Below, piece after piece: positions 10,238 through 20,535 of a stretch of 64,000 bases of DNA (positions are counted from its first letter, which is position 1; each line of letters opens with the position of its first letter). The notes beneath the pieces were generated by a model that was not told the origin of the DNA, did not search any database, and worked only from the letters and a program-made list of their open reading frames with translations. The translations under genes were made by a program, and so were the position numbers. Source of the stretch: Yponomeuta sedellus (lineage: Eukaryota; Arthropoda; Insecta; Lepidoptera; Yponomeutidae); the NCBI GenBank assembly GCA_934045075.1, contig OW203722.1, positions 22,662,879-22,726,878 on the forward strand, given 5' to 3'.

Positions 10238-10249
10238 ATCATGAGGAAT

Positions 10250-11589
10250 CCTAAGTTCCAAAACGCGGTGGGCACGCGAGGTAATAAAGCCCATGCTCAC
10301 TCTCTGAGAGGAGATCTGTGCCCTTTAGTAGGGCGATTATAGGCTAAATCAAAAATATGTTAAAGGCGGTTTTTTCTTACCACGATTTATTTTTCTAACC
10401 GCCTCTATTGACTGAGCAAAAAGCGGGCCCGCCGAAAGTTTAAGACTCGACGTTATTTATTTCAGTTTCGAATTACAAAAGTAAACTTGAACAATGACCC
10501 TTTAGAAAACCGCTGGAAATACTTTTGCGTTCGAATGCCCGTGATTCGGACCTAATTGTGTTCTTAAAATGAATTTCACTTAGATCCTTCTCGACGTTTT
10601 TAAAAGGAATGATTGATGGCGCTTTGTTAGGATACTAATCGCTTCATTTGATTCCGGAGTCTCGCGGAGTTTTGTAAGCAACACGAACTCGTTAAGTTTT
10701 AAGCGCACCTAATTAAGGCCTTTCTGCTGAACTTTGATTAGTGCCAGTACTATGGTGAGGCTCTCCTGTGGTCACTCCCTGTGAAATGTAGCAATACTTC
10801 CGATTACATGCGTAAACAGCATTAATTATGCTAAATTTATCATTTTGTAACCGTTTATGTAAGCATATTGTTATTTCAAATCAAATCAAATCAAATAGTT
10901 TATTTTGACAAAAACTAACATGACATACTGTTACAGAGTATACCTATAAATAAATTACATGTTTTACTAAGTAATACAACTTCTGAATCACATGACCTAT
11001 TTAGTTCTGGTATTGTTGTTGTCAAATGACTTATTATACATATCTTTTGTCATGGGGTACTTTAAGATTTATAAATATTTGCAACGGTAACTTGGTAACA
11101 GTCGAAGATTACCACTACCCTCCGCACTAGTTAGAAACTGTATTGCGGCAGAGTAGGTTCGTCATCAACGTGACCAGTTTAGATTGCTACATATAGTGTG
11201 GTTAATCTTACGGTCTAGGTTCAAACAACAATGGACAGTATTGAGTGATAAAAGAAATGTTGACCACTTTATGATGAGCCGTAACGGTTAGTTAATAGTA
11301 AGGTAACAGAGTTCATGATCTTATGGTTATTTGCAACTACACCACAGTATACGTAAAAAAGATAGACAAAATTGATGTAGGAAAAATCACAAAGTAAGCA
11401 CTTCACATTACAACCAAGGATGACTAACACCTCACCCTCAGCAACAGTACCTAGCAAAGGTACAAAAAAAAAACTAATTAAGTTATAAAAAAAAATTAAA
11501 AGTTCTAGCATAGCAAAACGAGTTCCCTTTTCTCTTCGATTTTCTCGGCCTTTTATTACATGTTGTATAGACACATATCCATTTATAAA
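10250..11589. other. Unassigned; short (AAATC)n at 10876-10897
   Basis: Minus-strand reading gives '...aaaataaactatttgatttg', a LINE-type tail with an (ATTTG)n pentamer. The remainder to 11589 shows no recognised family. Confidence 0.45.
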
Positions 11590-11599
11590 AAAAATAAAA

Positions 11600-11762
11600 A
11601 ATAATTATATATACATATATGAAATATACATACACATACATATACATACATATACACATATATACATATATATACATATACATACATATATATATACACA
11701 TACATACATATACACACACATATACATATACACACTCATACACACGCATATACATATACATG
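11600..11762. repeat. (TATACA)/(TACA) impure microsatellite
   Basis: Alternating tatacata and cacata runs. Its open frames are low-complexity Met/Tyr/Cys/Val strings without meaning. Confidence 0.85.
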
Positions 11763-11879
11763 ATATAATAGATTAGCAGTTAATAGAGGATTGAATAAAT
11801 GCTTTTTTTTATGTTATTAATATGTTTTAGTTTCATTATATTCGTTAAATATTATACGAGTAGGTATAGATAAACTTAT

Positions 11880-12833
11880 TGCTCATTTTAACAAATTTTC
11901 TGTGGAAGTATAGTCTAGGTTCAGTAGGAATTTTTCGACGATTTTTTTACACACAGAGCGACTTTTTTGGCTCAATATTTCACATGCTTTGCATATTTTG
12001 TTATATACGAAAGGACCTCTGTAGCGTGTAAAAGTCTTGGCAAAAACCGTTCGACATTGAGGAATACGGTAAACAACAAATTTTCGCCTATTAGAAATAG
12101 TAGCGGGGGGGTCAATTTTGTGTTGCTTCAGGATTAAGGAAACTATATACAACTGTCGTACTGTAAGGACCGAGTATTCCTGGTATAATTGTTTTGTTGG
12201 GTATCTAAAGTTTTTAAAATTGATGACTTTTATAACAGCCCGTTGAGCCCTTTCTAGTTTTAAAAGAGTCGTCTTCTTTGCGTTACCTCAAGTAACTATG
12301 CCGTAGGACAGGATTGACTGACATAATGTATAGTAAATAGTTCTGATGATCTCGGTATCACCAATATGTCTCACTTTTTTAAAAATACATATAAGTTTTC
12401 TGAGCTTAGTAGATAGCATTTCGACCTGTAACTTCCAGTTAAGATTTCTGTCTAATATCACGCCGAGGTATTTAATATATGTAACAGGAGTGAGTACGGG
12501 ACATGAGCATCTTAGATTATCAGAACAAGAGTGAGCTTTGAGAGAGAAGTTTGAAGGTTGTTGGTTTTCAAATATACTGAATGTTATGTATTTGGTTTTA
12601 TCTAGATTAAGGGTCAATATATTATTGTCAAGCCACTTCAATACAGTGCGAAAACCCTCCTCAGCGGACCGTTTTACGTCATCCCACGTAGGTCCATCAA
12701 ACAACAGGACCGTATCATCAGCAAAGGTTATTATCCTGGCGTTTTTTAGCTTAGTTTCACATAGGTCATTAATGTAAGCCAGAAATAATGTCGGGCCTGT
12801 TACGGAACCTTGTGGCACTCCATAATGAACCAT
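11880..12833 (-). pseudogene. Non-LTR reverse transcriptase relic
   Basis: The minus strand reads 'HYGVPQGSVTGPTLFLAYI' (RT block with GxPQGS), 'FADDTVLLF' (active-site FADD), 'LNLDKTKYITF' and 'IKYLGVILDRNLNWKLQV', then thumb-like sequence. A TGA at ~12286 interrupts 'SYGIVT' and 'GNAKKTTLLKLERAQRAVI', where the family usually has W. The frame then continues to 11883. The endonuclease and finger regions are absent (5' truncation at ~12835). Clade is CR1/Jockey-like by motif style. Confidence 0.8.
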
Positions 12834-12835
12834 TT

Positions 12836-13140
12836 ACATTTATATAATTAGTGTATTAATATATTCATATTTGCACCGAAGACCCGTTTTTTATTTCCTT
12901 CAGCAACTTTCCGTCATAAGGCACGGTTAGTCAGAGGTCGCGGGTTCGAGTCCCGGCATGGGAGAATTTTTTCCCTCTAAATAAGTTTTTAAAAAAAATT
13001 CCGTCAAAAGGTTGTCTGGAAGAAATTGCTTTTAGCAGGCATACTTTGTCGCCAATTGTACTTTGTATCTTTACATGTTTTAAATGTGATAATATGTGTT
13101 CTGGTGTACAATAAAGAATATTCTTATCTTATCTTTGTAT
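12836..13140 (+). repeat. LINE 3'-tail repeat with nested tRNA-like scrap
   Basis: 'atatttgcaccgaagacccg', 'ggttgtctggaagaaattgc' and 'gtgtacaataaagaatattc', ending with TCTTA pentamers, are shared with 15000-15180. The tRNA-like piece 12922-12998 is inserted within it. Confidence 0.65.
12922..12998 (+). mobile_element. 5'-truncated tRNA-like retroposon with TSD
   Basis: Holds only the 3' half of the tRNA-like module (GGTTCGAGTCC, GGCATGGG) plus 'ccctctaaataagttttt'. A 13-bp direct repeat, ttccgtcaWaagg, with one difference, lies at 12909-12921 and 12999-13011. Confidence 0.7.
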
Positions 13141-13847
13141 TATCTTTGTACATCACTTTCTTCTCCAATGTTTAGTCCAGTTCATCCGGTGGTTGCCTGT
13201 ACTCTCAGGTTGAGGCTCTATGCTGTATTAATTAGCATAATCTATGGAAAAAGACATATTTTTTTATAACGCGTCTTTTCATAAAGTGAACATCATAAGT
13301 CTAACCCTTTAACGCGCAGAGCTAGCATACATTTTGCATTGATTTTGAACTTTATTAAAAAGTTATAAGGTTCAATTTAAGGTGCTAACTACAACCACTG
13401 CCTGGTAAAGGGTTAATAAATATAAGAGCTATTTTGAGTACTGTAACGCTGCAGTTATTGAAAGGCTAGATTAGCAGCAATACTTCTTTTTTTATTATCA
13501 TTTTTATCACCAAACCCTAGCCTAGCTGCGAGTCTCAACACAACTGACACCTACCTAAACAAAACGTAACGATATTCTTTTAAATAATTCAAACTCTGCT
13601 AGACGGCTACGCCAGCCAGCTACTACAAAGAAGTATCGTTACAGTACCTACTAAAAATAACCTCGTTCTACCGAACTAAAAGACGTTTCACGACAAAATA
13701 TCAGCTATTTTTAAACTAAAGTGTGGTGTTTTTTTTTCGCTATTTTTATATGTTTCCCGCTGTAAAAGTTGTTCGTATTGACCATCTTGACAAACTTGCA
13801 CATTAATAATATTAGTAGTATATTTGTATATTTCTGAAAGCAGTGGT
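13141..13847. other. Unassigned
   Basis: AT-rich with no repeat family or coding motif noticed. Confidence 0.4.
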
Positions 13848-14255
13848 AGGTCGATGGGTAGAACAATGGACTTGCAAGCGAGACACCCAGGTTTAATCCC
13901 CAGTGCGGGCACGTACGAATGACTTTGTTTAATTTCTAACTTACGTACGTACATTTGCGAATTTGCAGTCACAATACCATACGCTGGAGGAAAACATCGT
14001 GAGGTAACCCGCGGCTTGGTTGACTTCGCTCGTATTGACTAGTATTTCCTGTGGACTAGGCCAGGATGGTATAGGTGCTGGGCAAGCCTACACCATCTGA
14101 ACTATGTCCCAGGTACTGCAGCATACGAAGGGTCCCTTCACCCATCTAGTGTGAGTGAAGATGCTGCTAGACACTGTAGAAATTATCTCATTACGTAGAT
14201 GCAAAGGCCACGCATTTGTAATCTAGTTTAGTCCGTCCAGTTGACAACCTATAAA
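13848..14255 (+). repeat. SINE D, longest copy
   Basis: The tRNA-like head 'atgggtagaacaatggactt' with 'acccaggtttaatccccagt' is followed by a ~300-bp body through 'ctgtggactaggccaggatg' and 'atctcattacgtagatgcaa'. It gives the reference order for the D fragments at 32895, 35465 and 38484. Confidence 0.65.
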
Positions 14256-14275
14256 TCCAATATAAACAATATAAA

Positions 14276-14640
14276 ATTTCACCCGGCATGGGTGAAATTT
14301 TTAGCCTCTAAATAGGTTTTTAAATTTGTTCCTTAGCACGGGTTAGTGCATTAAAAATAAAAATAGTGTAATCATGTGGGTACAGTGATATCGTTCCGAT
14401 GTTAAACCTAACTGCAAAGTAGGTAGTCGGGGCTGTAAGTAATGCAATTTGCTTAAGTCAGATGTCGCTGCCTGTACGTAATACAGAGAATATTGTAAAG
14501 AGGTTCGAAATTTCACTGATGCCGTGAGTCGCCCATTGGCTCAATTGGTAGAGCGCTGGTACGGATAGCCAGAGATTGCGGGTTCGAATCCCGGCATGGG
14601 TGAAATTTTTAGCCTCTAAATAGGTTTTTAAACCTATAAA
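14276..14640 (+). mobile_element. tRNA-like retroposon, direct partial dimer
   Basis: A tail ('gaaatttttagcctctaaat' to 'gtgcattaaaaataaaaata') is followed by a centre and a complete tRNA-like module (14529-14600) with a second tail. The same parts occur as at 9779 but head-to-tail instead of inverted. Confidence 0.7.
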
Positions 14641-14999
14641 TAATATAGGTATGGTTAAAGTGACTAAACAACTTTGCAGTTCCTGGACGGTATTATTAAT
14701 TATTAAGCTTAAATTTGCTGTTATTAACAAATAAACCATGAATTTATTAACCATCCTACTTGAACAAAGGACGCTTTTCAAAAATATATACCGGATATAT
14801 TTCACGATACTTTTTCCTCGTCCCCTGAAATGGAAATGGCTCATTATTAAATCATAAATTAATTTTCGTGACTGTTTAAATCCAAAATGAGTACGTCGAA
14901 ATTGCCGCGTTTACTCTGTATTCGTGATAAGGTTTTTTATGAACCCTGCTTTTTTTAAATATAATTGCTATATTACGTGTTGATGTAAGTATATTATTT
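14641..14999. other. Unassigned
   Basis: No recognised feature. Confidence 0.4.
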
Positions 15000-15180
15000 T
15001 AAAGTATAAGTGTGTATATCAATAATCATATTTGCACCGACTACCCGTCTCACTTTTCCTTCAGCAACTCTCCATCGTAGGTTGTCTGGAAGAAATTGCT
15101 CGAAGCAATAAGACCTCCAATTGTACTGTATCTTAATAATTATTTTATGTTTGTTTTTTTCCTGGTGTACAATAAAGTCA
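15000..15180 (+). repeat. LINE 3'-tail repeat
   Basis: 'catatttgcaccgactaccc', 'ggttgtctggaagaaattgc' and 'tggtgtacaataaagtcatc'. It runs directly into the pentamer array. Confidence 0.65.
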
Positions 15181-15275
15181 TCTCATCTCATCTCATCTCA
15201 TCTCATCTCATCTCATCTCATCTCATCTCATCTCATCTCATCTCATCTCATCTCATCTCATCTCATCTCATCTTA
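15176..15275. repeat. (CTCAT)n pentamer microsatellite
   Basis: About 19 near-perfect copies starting right after ACAATAAAGT of the LINE tail. Confidence 0.95.
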
Positions 15276-15459
15276 TCTAAATGAATAATTTTATTTCTTT
15301 GTTTATTTGAAACGGCACACCACCGGCTATCGTATACAGTGTTACAGATTAATTTAATACATTAAAATACAACCAGGATTTTCGACTAATATGCATGCCC
15401 AGCACTGCAATGGGTACGTCTTTTAATACAATACTTATGGTCTGTTAGCTTTTAGAATA

Positions 15460-15725
15460 TACCTCGGGCTTTAGAGTAGGCTTCGGTTTTCGCCGAAAGC
15501 ACACAAGTAATACTTGTGACGTAGCTAACCACGTCACCAGCCACACCACAAGCACCACGCAGGCACGGCGTGACAAGGCGCCAGCGGAGCGCGGCCCGCG
15601 GCGCGGCGCGGGGCGCCGCATGCAGTGACGCCAGCAAGGACTGGCGGGAGGCGCGGCACGGCGTCGACGCGAATATAAAAGGCGCAGCGCTAGCTCAGTC
15701 GAGCGGCTCCCACTACCAGTAAAGA
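15460..15725 (+). promoter_or_regulatory. CpG-rich TATA promoter-like segment
   Basis: A GC- and CpG-rich patch (GCGGCCCGCGGCGCGGCGCG) in AT-rich surroundings is followed by GAATATAAAAGGC (TATA 15674-15680) and a TCAGTC initiator-like site at 15695. The TATA-to-A distance of 23 is shorter than the usual ~30. It could be a host promoter or the U3/R of an LTR element; no LTR partner was found in the window. Confidence 0.4.
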
Positions 15726-15739
15726 CGTTCACCGTAGGT

Positions 15740-16130
15740 CCGGTCCCGGTGTCAATTTAAGGGGTTTCTGGTTCGCTGTGGGAGTCCCGGTAGGGTTTCA
15801 GGACAGTCGGAGGGGATCCCGATCTGTAGAGGGTTGAGGAACAAGTGAGGGCACATCGGCTGATCGCCGGAAGTGGTACAGTGGTCCGCCTCTGTGGGCC
15901 CATCCGAGGTTAGCCGATGCCACTCACGAGATGTCCTAGGGCATGGCATGTTGGTTTGCCGATATTAGCCGGCCTAGGACATCTCGTGTGCCCACCTTAG
16001 CCTCTGGGTGTTGGCACGTTGGGGTTCCCGATGGTGGCCACCCCAGATAATAGGGAATCCTGAGAGCGGTATGTTGGGGATCCCGATATCGGCCACTCCA
16101 GGATCATTGAGAGTCGTAGGTACCTCTCAC
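15740..16130 (+). repeat. Degenerate array of GTTGGGGATCCCGAT-type motifs
   Basis: Four or five spaced motifs such as 'gttggggttcccgatggtgg' (16019) and 'gttggggatcccgatatcgg' (16077) are each followed by CCACYCCAG. Arms 15925-15940 and 15973-15988 (CACGAGATGTCCTAGG and its complement) form a perfect 16-bp inverted repeat. This could be a structured 5' leader downstream of the TATA segment. Confidence 0.45.
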
Positions 16131-16700
16131 CGGGAATAAGTACAGCAGTTAATAATAGTGAGCAAGTCGCCCCTAGTGTCCATCAGTAGTTAAGTTGTGT
16201 GAGTGTCGGTGTGTAACAAAGACAGTGATAATACAGGGACAATGGTTAAAAAAAGTGGTAGGTTAAGTGAGAGACAATTTGAGTGTGTAGGGTTAATTGT
16301 GTAAATATTAGGTCTGTATATATTAAATGGTGTCGGTTTTTGGAATCCAAGCGTAGTCATTTGTGAGTAGTCCCCATAGGCATCCTTAAAAGCGCCAACC
16401 CGGGTATTATTTCACCGGGTCGCGCAGAAACCTAGCCCCTCAGGCAGAGCACCTCAAGAGGTTAGTGTTACATACTACTTCCTGCTCTGTATACAACTTT
16501 TCTTCGCTATTTTGAAAAGTTATGTGGCATAATATCGGAAATATTCGGACTCGAATATATCCGATTATATCTGATAGCAGCCGTGGTATACTTTTAAAGC
16601 TAACAGATTGACCGTAAGCGTATATAAAATTTGTCCAAATTTTGTTCTTTCCATACTTATTTTAATACCACAGCTGACTTTTTTTTTCGTGTGTTCAACC
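16131..16700. other. Unassigned downstream of the leader-like array
   Basis: No coding motif seen. Composition returns to AT-rich beyond 16500. Confidence 0.4.
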
Positions 16701-16701
16701 C

Positions 16702-16800
16702 AGAATCCAGTGGGTAGAACAGTGGACTCAAAAACAAGAGACCCAGGTTTGGTTCCCAGTGCGGGCATCTACCAATGACTCCGTTTTCTAGATAGACACA
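16702..16800 (+). repeat. SINE D head
   Basis: 'ccagtgggtagaacagtgga' and 'acccaggtttggttcccagt'. Truncated after ~100 bp. Confidence 0.6.
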
Positions 16801-16864
16801 TTTCGCACCGGAAATATTGTATTCTTTTTAATTAATGCAATAATAATTCGTACTAAAGACAATT

Positions 16865-17146
16865 TTAAAAGCCTATTTAGAGGCTAAAAATTTCAATCAA
16901 GCCGAGACCCGAACCCGCAACCTCTGACTAACCATGTCAGCGCTCTCCCAACTGACCCTTTACAGCAACACCTCAACATAAACAGGTGCTCGGGGCTGCA
17001 AGTGATGCAAATTGCTTGTTTGAAATTTCACTGACGCCGGTAAGTCGCCGATTAGCTCAGTTGGGAGAGCGCTGGTATGGTTAGCCGAGGTCCCGGGTTC
17101 GAGTCCCGGCATGGGAGGGACTTTTAGCCTCTAAATAGGTTTTTAA
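16865..17146 (+). mobile_element. Hairpin tRNA-like retroposon, diverged
   Basis: An inverted arm (16871-16970) and a direct arm (17035-17145) surround a short centre. The right module has A box TTAGCTCAGTTGG and B box GGTTCGAGTCC. It is more diverged than the copy at 9779. Confidence 0.65.
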
Positions 17147-17159
17147 AACCGTTTTTTTT

Positions 17160-17343
17160 TTAAATAAATATTCATGAACATATTACACAGATCTCTGTAG
17201 CCCCATACTAAGTACAACTAAATGACTTGTGTTACAGGTGCAAACTTGACGAAAGATATAATACAATAAGAACATAGATAACATCCAAGACCCGAGACAA
17301 ACTAGAAAAGTTCGTTTCCTAGTTTGACCCGGCCGGGGATCGA
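17160..17343 (-). repeat. SINE H, head cut off
   Basis: 'acatattacacagatctctg', 'agttcgtttcctagtttgac' and 'cggccggggatcgaacccga'. The tRNA-like head is missing where the AT-rich foldback begins. Complete copies lie at 32625 and 63510. Confidence 0.7.
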
Positions 17344-17364
17344 ACCCGAGAATATATATATATA

Positions 17365-17395
17365 TTTGAATATATACCGATTTGAATGAGGCACC

Positions 17396-17433
<38 letters not shown>

Positions 17434-17464
17434 GGTGCCTCATTCAAATCGGTATATATTCAAA
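17365..17464. repeat. 100-bp perfect palindrome with (TA)n centre
   Basis: 36-bp arms 17365-17400 and 17429-17464 are exact inverted complements around a TA run. The inner part (CACCCTGTA...TACAGGGTG) coincides with the terminus of the following element. Confidence 0.9.
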
Positions 17465-18052
17465 TGGGTCAGTATGGAAAAGTTTGAAACTATAAGACAT
17501 ACGACGATCTGTTCTGAGGAACCATGTCATCGATTTTAATAACAAGAAAAACTGCATTCATTTATTTTAAAAAACATCTGTACTCCGTTCGGGAATCGAA
17601 CCCGGTTGTTTTGAAAAAAAAAACCTACACTATTTTTATTTAGATATCGATTGTGTAGGTCTTAAGCAGTAAATGTCTGTATGAAACATGATGTCTAAAA
17701 TGAATAAAATGTATTGTTTTCACATACTTTAATTTATTTTAGTAGGTGCTCGTATTTTTTTATTGGTATTCGGCCATTCGCACCATCACGTTCAAATGAA
17801 GTTTATCACGTTTATGTATTTACATACTTATTTTAAGTGGGCTTTTCAATTGATTGTTAGTGTTTGATTAATAGAAGTTTTTTTTTTCAAACAACCGGGT
17901 TCGAATCCCGAACGGAGTACAGATGTTTTTTAAAATGTATGAATGCAGTTTTTCTTGTTATTAAAATCGATGACATGGTTTCTCAGAACAGATCTTCGTA
18001 TGTCTTATAGTTTCAGACTTTCCCATACTGACCGATTTGAATGAGACACCCT
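17431..18052. mobile_element. Long-TIR MITE/foldback element
   Basis: Arms of ~180-190 bp (17431-17622 and 17876-18052) match in inverse with few differences. Both contain 'tcatcgattttaataacaag' and a tRNA T-arm-like CGTTCGGGAWTCGAACCCGG. The ends are CAGGGTG/CACCCT, next to TA on the left. The 250-bp centre is AT-rich without an ORF. A non-autonomous DNA transposon is likely; superfamily unknown. Confidence 0.75.
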
Positions 18053-18074
18053 TTATGTAGCTACAATCCGGTAT

Positions 18075-18350
18075 ACTCACTGATATTTAACAAGATACCA
18101 ACACTGTACAAAGAACTAAATCTAGATGTATTTCGAAAGACATTAAAAGATGTACTTGTTGAATAATGTTATTATAAAATTGAAGACTTTCTAAATAACA
18201 CATTGTAACTTGTTTACCCTCTTAATAGCTTTATTATATTTGTATGCCTATGTACTGGTAGGACCATAGTGATCTGTAATTTAAGACTGACCACCAATTA
18301 TGTAAAATAATTACCTAGGATCCACAAATAAATTAATTTGAATTTGATCT
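18075..18350 (+). pseudogene. LINE ORF2 C-terminal relic and 3' tail
   Basis: Reads 'LIFNKIPTLYKELNLDVFRK', 'TLKDVLVE', a stop, then 'CYYKIEDFLNN', the usual C-terminal end of Jockey/CR1-like ORF2. It is followed by a 3' UTR and an AATTTG-rich tail. Confidence 0.65.
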
Positions 18351-18439
18351 AACATCCATATACGTTTTCTCGGAAATGGCACGAGTTGGACGAAAATAAT
18401 GTATGAGAAAGTTGTAGGAAAGGTACGATATACAGCCAT

Positions 18440-18560
18440 CCTAAGTATTGGCTTAATTTACCACACGTGCCCAACGCGGATTAGCAATTTCAAACGCTGA
18501 GGTATTCAGACACCCAGGATTCTTCGCGATGTTTCCCTTCGCCTTTAGCGAGTCGTATTG
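18440..18560 (-). repeat. SINE E body fragment, diverged
   Basis: 'gtgcccaacgcggattagca', 'gctgaggtattcagacaccc' and 'cgcgatgtttcccttcgcc' follow the body order of SINE E. Related scraps lie at 5110-5215, 23460-23530 and 50390-50480. Confidence 0.5.
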
Positions 18561-18592
18561 CTACTTTAATTTCACAAATGTTCATAACTGAA

Positions 18593-18942
18593 GCGCTCGT
18601 GGCCTAGTCGAACCGAGTGATTGGAATCAATCACTTGAGTTAAGCAACAACAGGCGCCGTCAGATGCAGGATGGGTGACCGTCCCGTGACTACCTCTAGT
18701 GGCATTTTTCCAAGCGCTTTCGTGCTTCGCAAGGCACGTTAAGCTGTTGATGCCGGATGTCATGCAATGGCAGTCGTTAAGCCATATCAGAGGCCTTGTA
18801 GGCGGCTTGATAACTTCTGACAGTAAGGCCCGCCACTGCCTTACAATCCTACACTAACCCGGACTTGGCCCCCGTTTTGGAATATGATGCAGGAAGAGAC
18901 CAGGGCCCCAGCAGTGGGGACATACAAGGGTTGATATCGATA
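18593..18942 (+). repeat. 5S-SINE, near full length
   Basis: The head 'gcgctcgtggcctagtcgaa', 'gagttaagcaacaacaggcg' and 'aggatgggtgacc' shows the 5S rRNA relationship best. The body continues to GGTTGATATCGA. Confidence 0.85.
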
Positions 18943-18957
18943 ACTTTGAAAACGAAG

Positions 18958-19035
18958 TCATCGGTGCATACCAGGAGTTGAACCCGTGACCTCCCGATTG
19001 AGAACCCGATATTCTACTCATTCTGGTCGGTGCCT
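18958..19035 (-). repeat. SINE E head fragment
   Basis: tRNA-like minus-strand segment 'agttgaacccgtgacctccc' ending 'tctggtcggtgcc'. The body is absent. Confidence 0.5.
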
Positions 19036-19259
19036 GTGTTATATGAAGTGTAATTTTAAATTCATCATTTATTTTTCCAAATAGGCTTCATTTCAATTTT
19101 AATCTGTCTCGTGCATGAGTCCAGATGAAATTGCTTTCATAATTACTTAATTAATTATCTGAGATCAGACAAAGGTTTGCAGGAATGAAATTTCTCTTTC
19201 AAAAACTTATCACTCTCTCCATTTAACGGTCGCGTTAATCTGACAGTTTACACCCCTAA

Positions 19260-19425
19260 TTCTTAAAACAGAGGCCGTAGGTTTGATTCTCACTGGAAGG
19301 CGCCGTACTTTATATATACAAATGCCCTTAGTCTGGGTGTATTTGTATGTTTGTAATGCCCTTGCTAGATATCACTATAGTGCTCCTCTCTGTCCTACAC
19401 AGGGTATCCTAGTTTAGGACCACAA
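19260..19425 (+). repeat. SINE F
   Basis: 'ggccgtaggtttgattctca', 'cttagtctgggtgtatttgt' and 'gggtatcctagtttaggacc'. Better preserved than the copy at 795. Confidence 0.55.
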
Positions 19426-19910
19426 AAAATTAGGGAACCTCACATTTTATGTCAATAACAAGGCTGCATAAACTATTGATAATTATATTTATTTCCTCTT
19501 TGGGCGAATGCACAGAAGATTAAAATAAATCACGTGCAAAGCGTTGATAGCACTCGATACAACTGCCAGCTGCATTCTGTAAAACAGAAAAAAAAACTAT
19601 TTAAAAATGTATCACAACCCTACTGATGAACATTTGTGACCTGCAGCAAGTACTGAGCCTGAGGCCGTTTTACCGCCCAATGGACATGTCCCGTATCCGC
19701 TTATTGTGTTCTGTCCTAGGTATTTGCTGGTTTTTATTACATTTTTTATATTTAGTCTCTTTTTTACGATTTGTATATGTCTGTGTGGTGATAAATAAAT
19801 TAGACAATGATAAATAAAGTATTTATTCTTCTTCTTCTAATCTCTGATAAAGTCCAACTCAGTTTCTATAGGAATTCATTTGTCTCTCAACAAACTGTTA
19901 CTTTGTTGCT

Positions 19911-20290
19911 ATATATTATATTATATTATATTATATTATATTATATTATATTATATTATATTATATTATATTATATTATATTATATTATATTATATTATA
20001 TTATATTATATTATATTATATTATATTATATTATATTATATTATATTATATTATATTATATTATATTATATTATATTATATTATATTATATTATATTATA
20101 TTATATTATATTATATTATATTATATTATATTATATTATATTATATTATATTATATTATATTATATTATATTATATTATATTATATTATATTATATTATA
20201 TTATATTATATTATATTATATTATATTATATTATATTATATTATATTATATTATATTATATTATATTATATTATATTATATCATATTATA
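19911..20290. repeat. (TATAA)n pentamer array, ~375 bp
   Basis: About 75 nearly perfect copies. Read on the minus strand it directly continues the 3' end (GTGCAATAAAGTA) of the SINE at 20300-20535. The two long Tyr/Ile/Leu open frames here are artefacts of this repeat. Confidence 0.97.
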
Positions 20291-20299
20291 TATTATACT

Positions 20300-20535
20300 T
20301 TATTGCACACGAAATATTAAAAAGGACATTAAAATAACATAACATTTACATACAAGCATATACATTGCTTCTGTCCCCACATAAGGATACCCTGTGTTGT
20401 GGGAACCAGAAACAACGACATCACAAACATGTCAACATCCAAGACCTGGCCTTTTTTTTTGTTCTTAGCCGGGATTCGAACCCGGGACCTCTTGCATGGT
20501 AGGCAGACGCACTACCGCTACGCCACAGAGGTCGT
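20300..20535 (-). repeat. SINE G, full length (tRNA head)
   Basis: On the minus strand the head is GACCTCTGTGGCGTAGCGG with B box GGTTCGAATCCCGG. The anticodon-arm-like GTCTGCCTACCATGC resembles tRNA-Gly. The body has 'cgttgtttctggttcccac', and it ends at GTGCAATAAAGTA plus the pentamer array. Confidence 0.8.

Noticed and set aside
16702..16768. Minus-strand open frame with 'MPALGTKPGSLVFES'
   Set aside because: It reads through the SINE D head; the same string arises at other SINE D copies.
18593..18690. Functional 5S rRNA gene
   Set aside because: Only part of the 5S sequence is recognisable, it is diverged, and it is fused to a SINE body in all copies.
19807..20337. Long Tyr/Ile/Leu open frames
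   Set aside because: They are translations of the TATAA pentamer array; no stop can occur in some frames.
20455..20535. Functional tRNA-Gly gene (minus strand)
   Set aside because: It is the head of SINE G, with the same body at 2462, 23628 and 36474.
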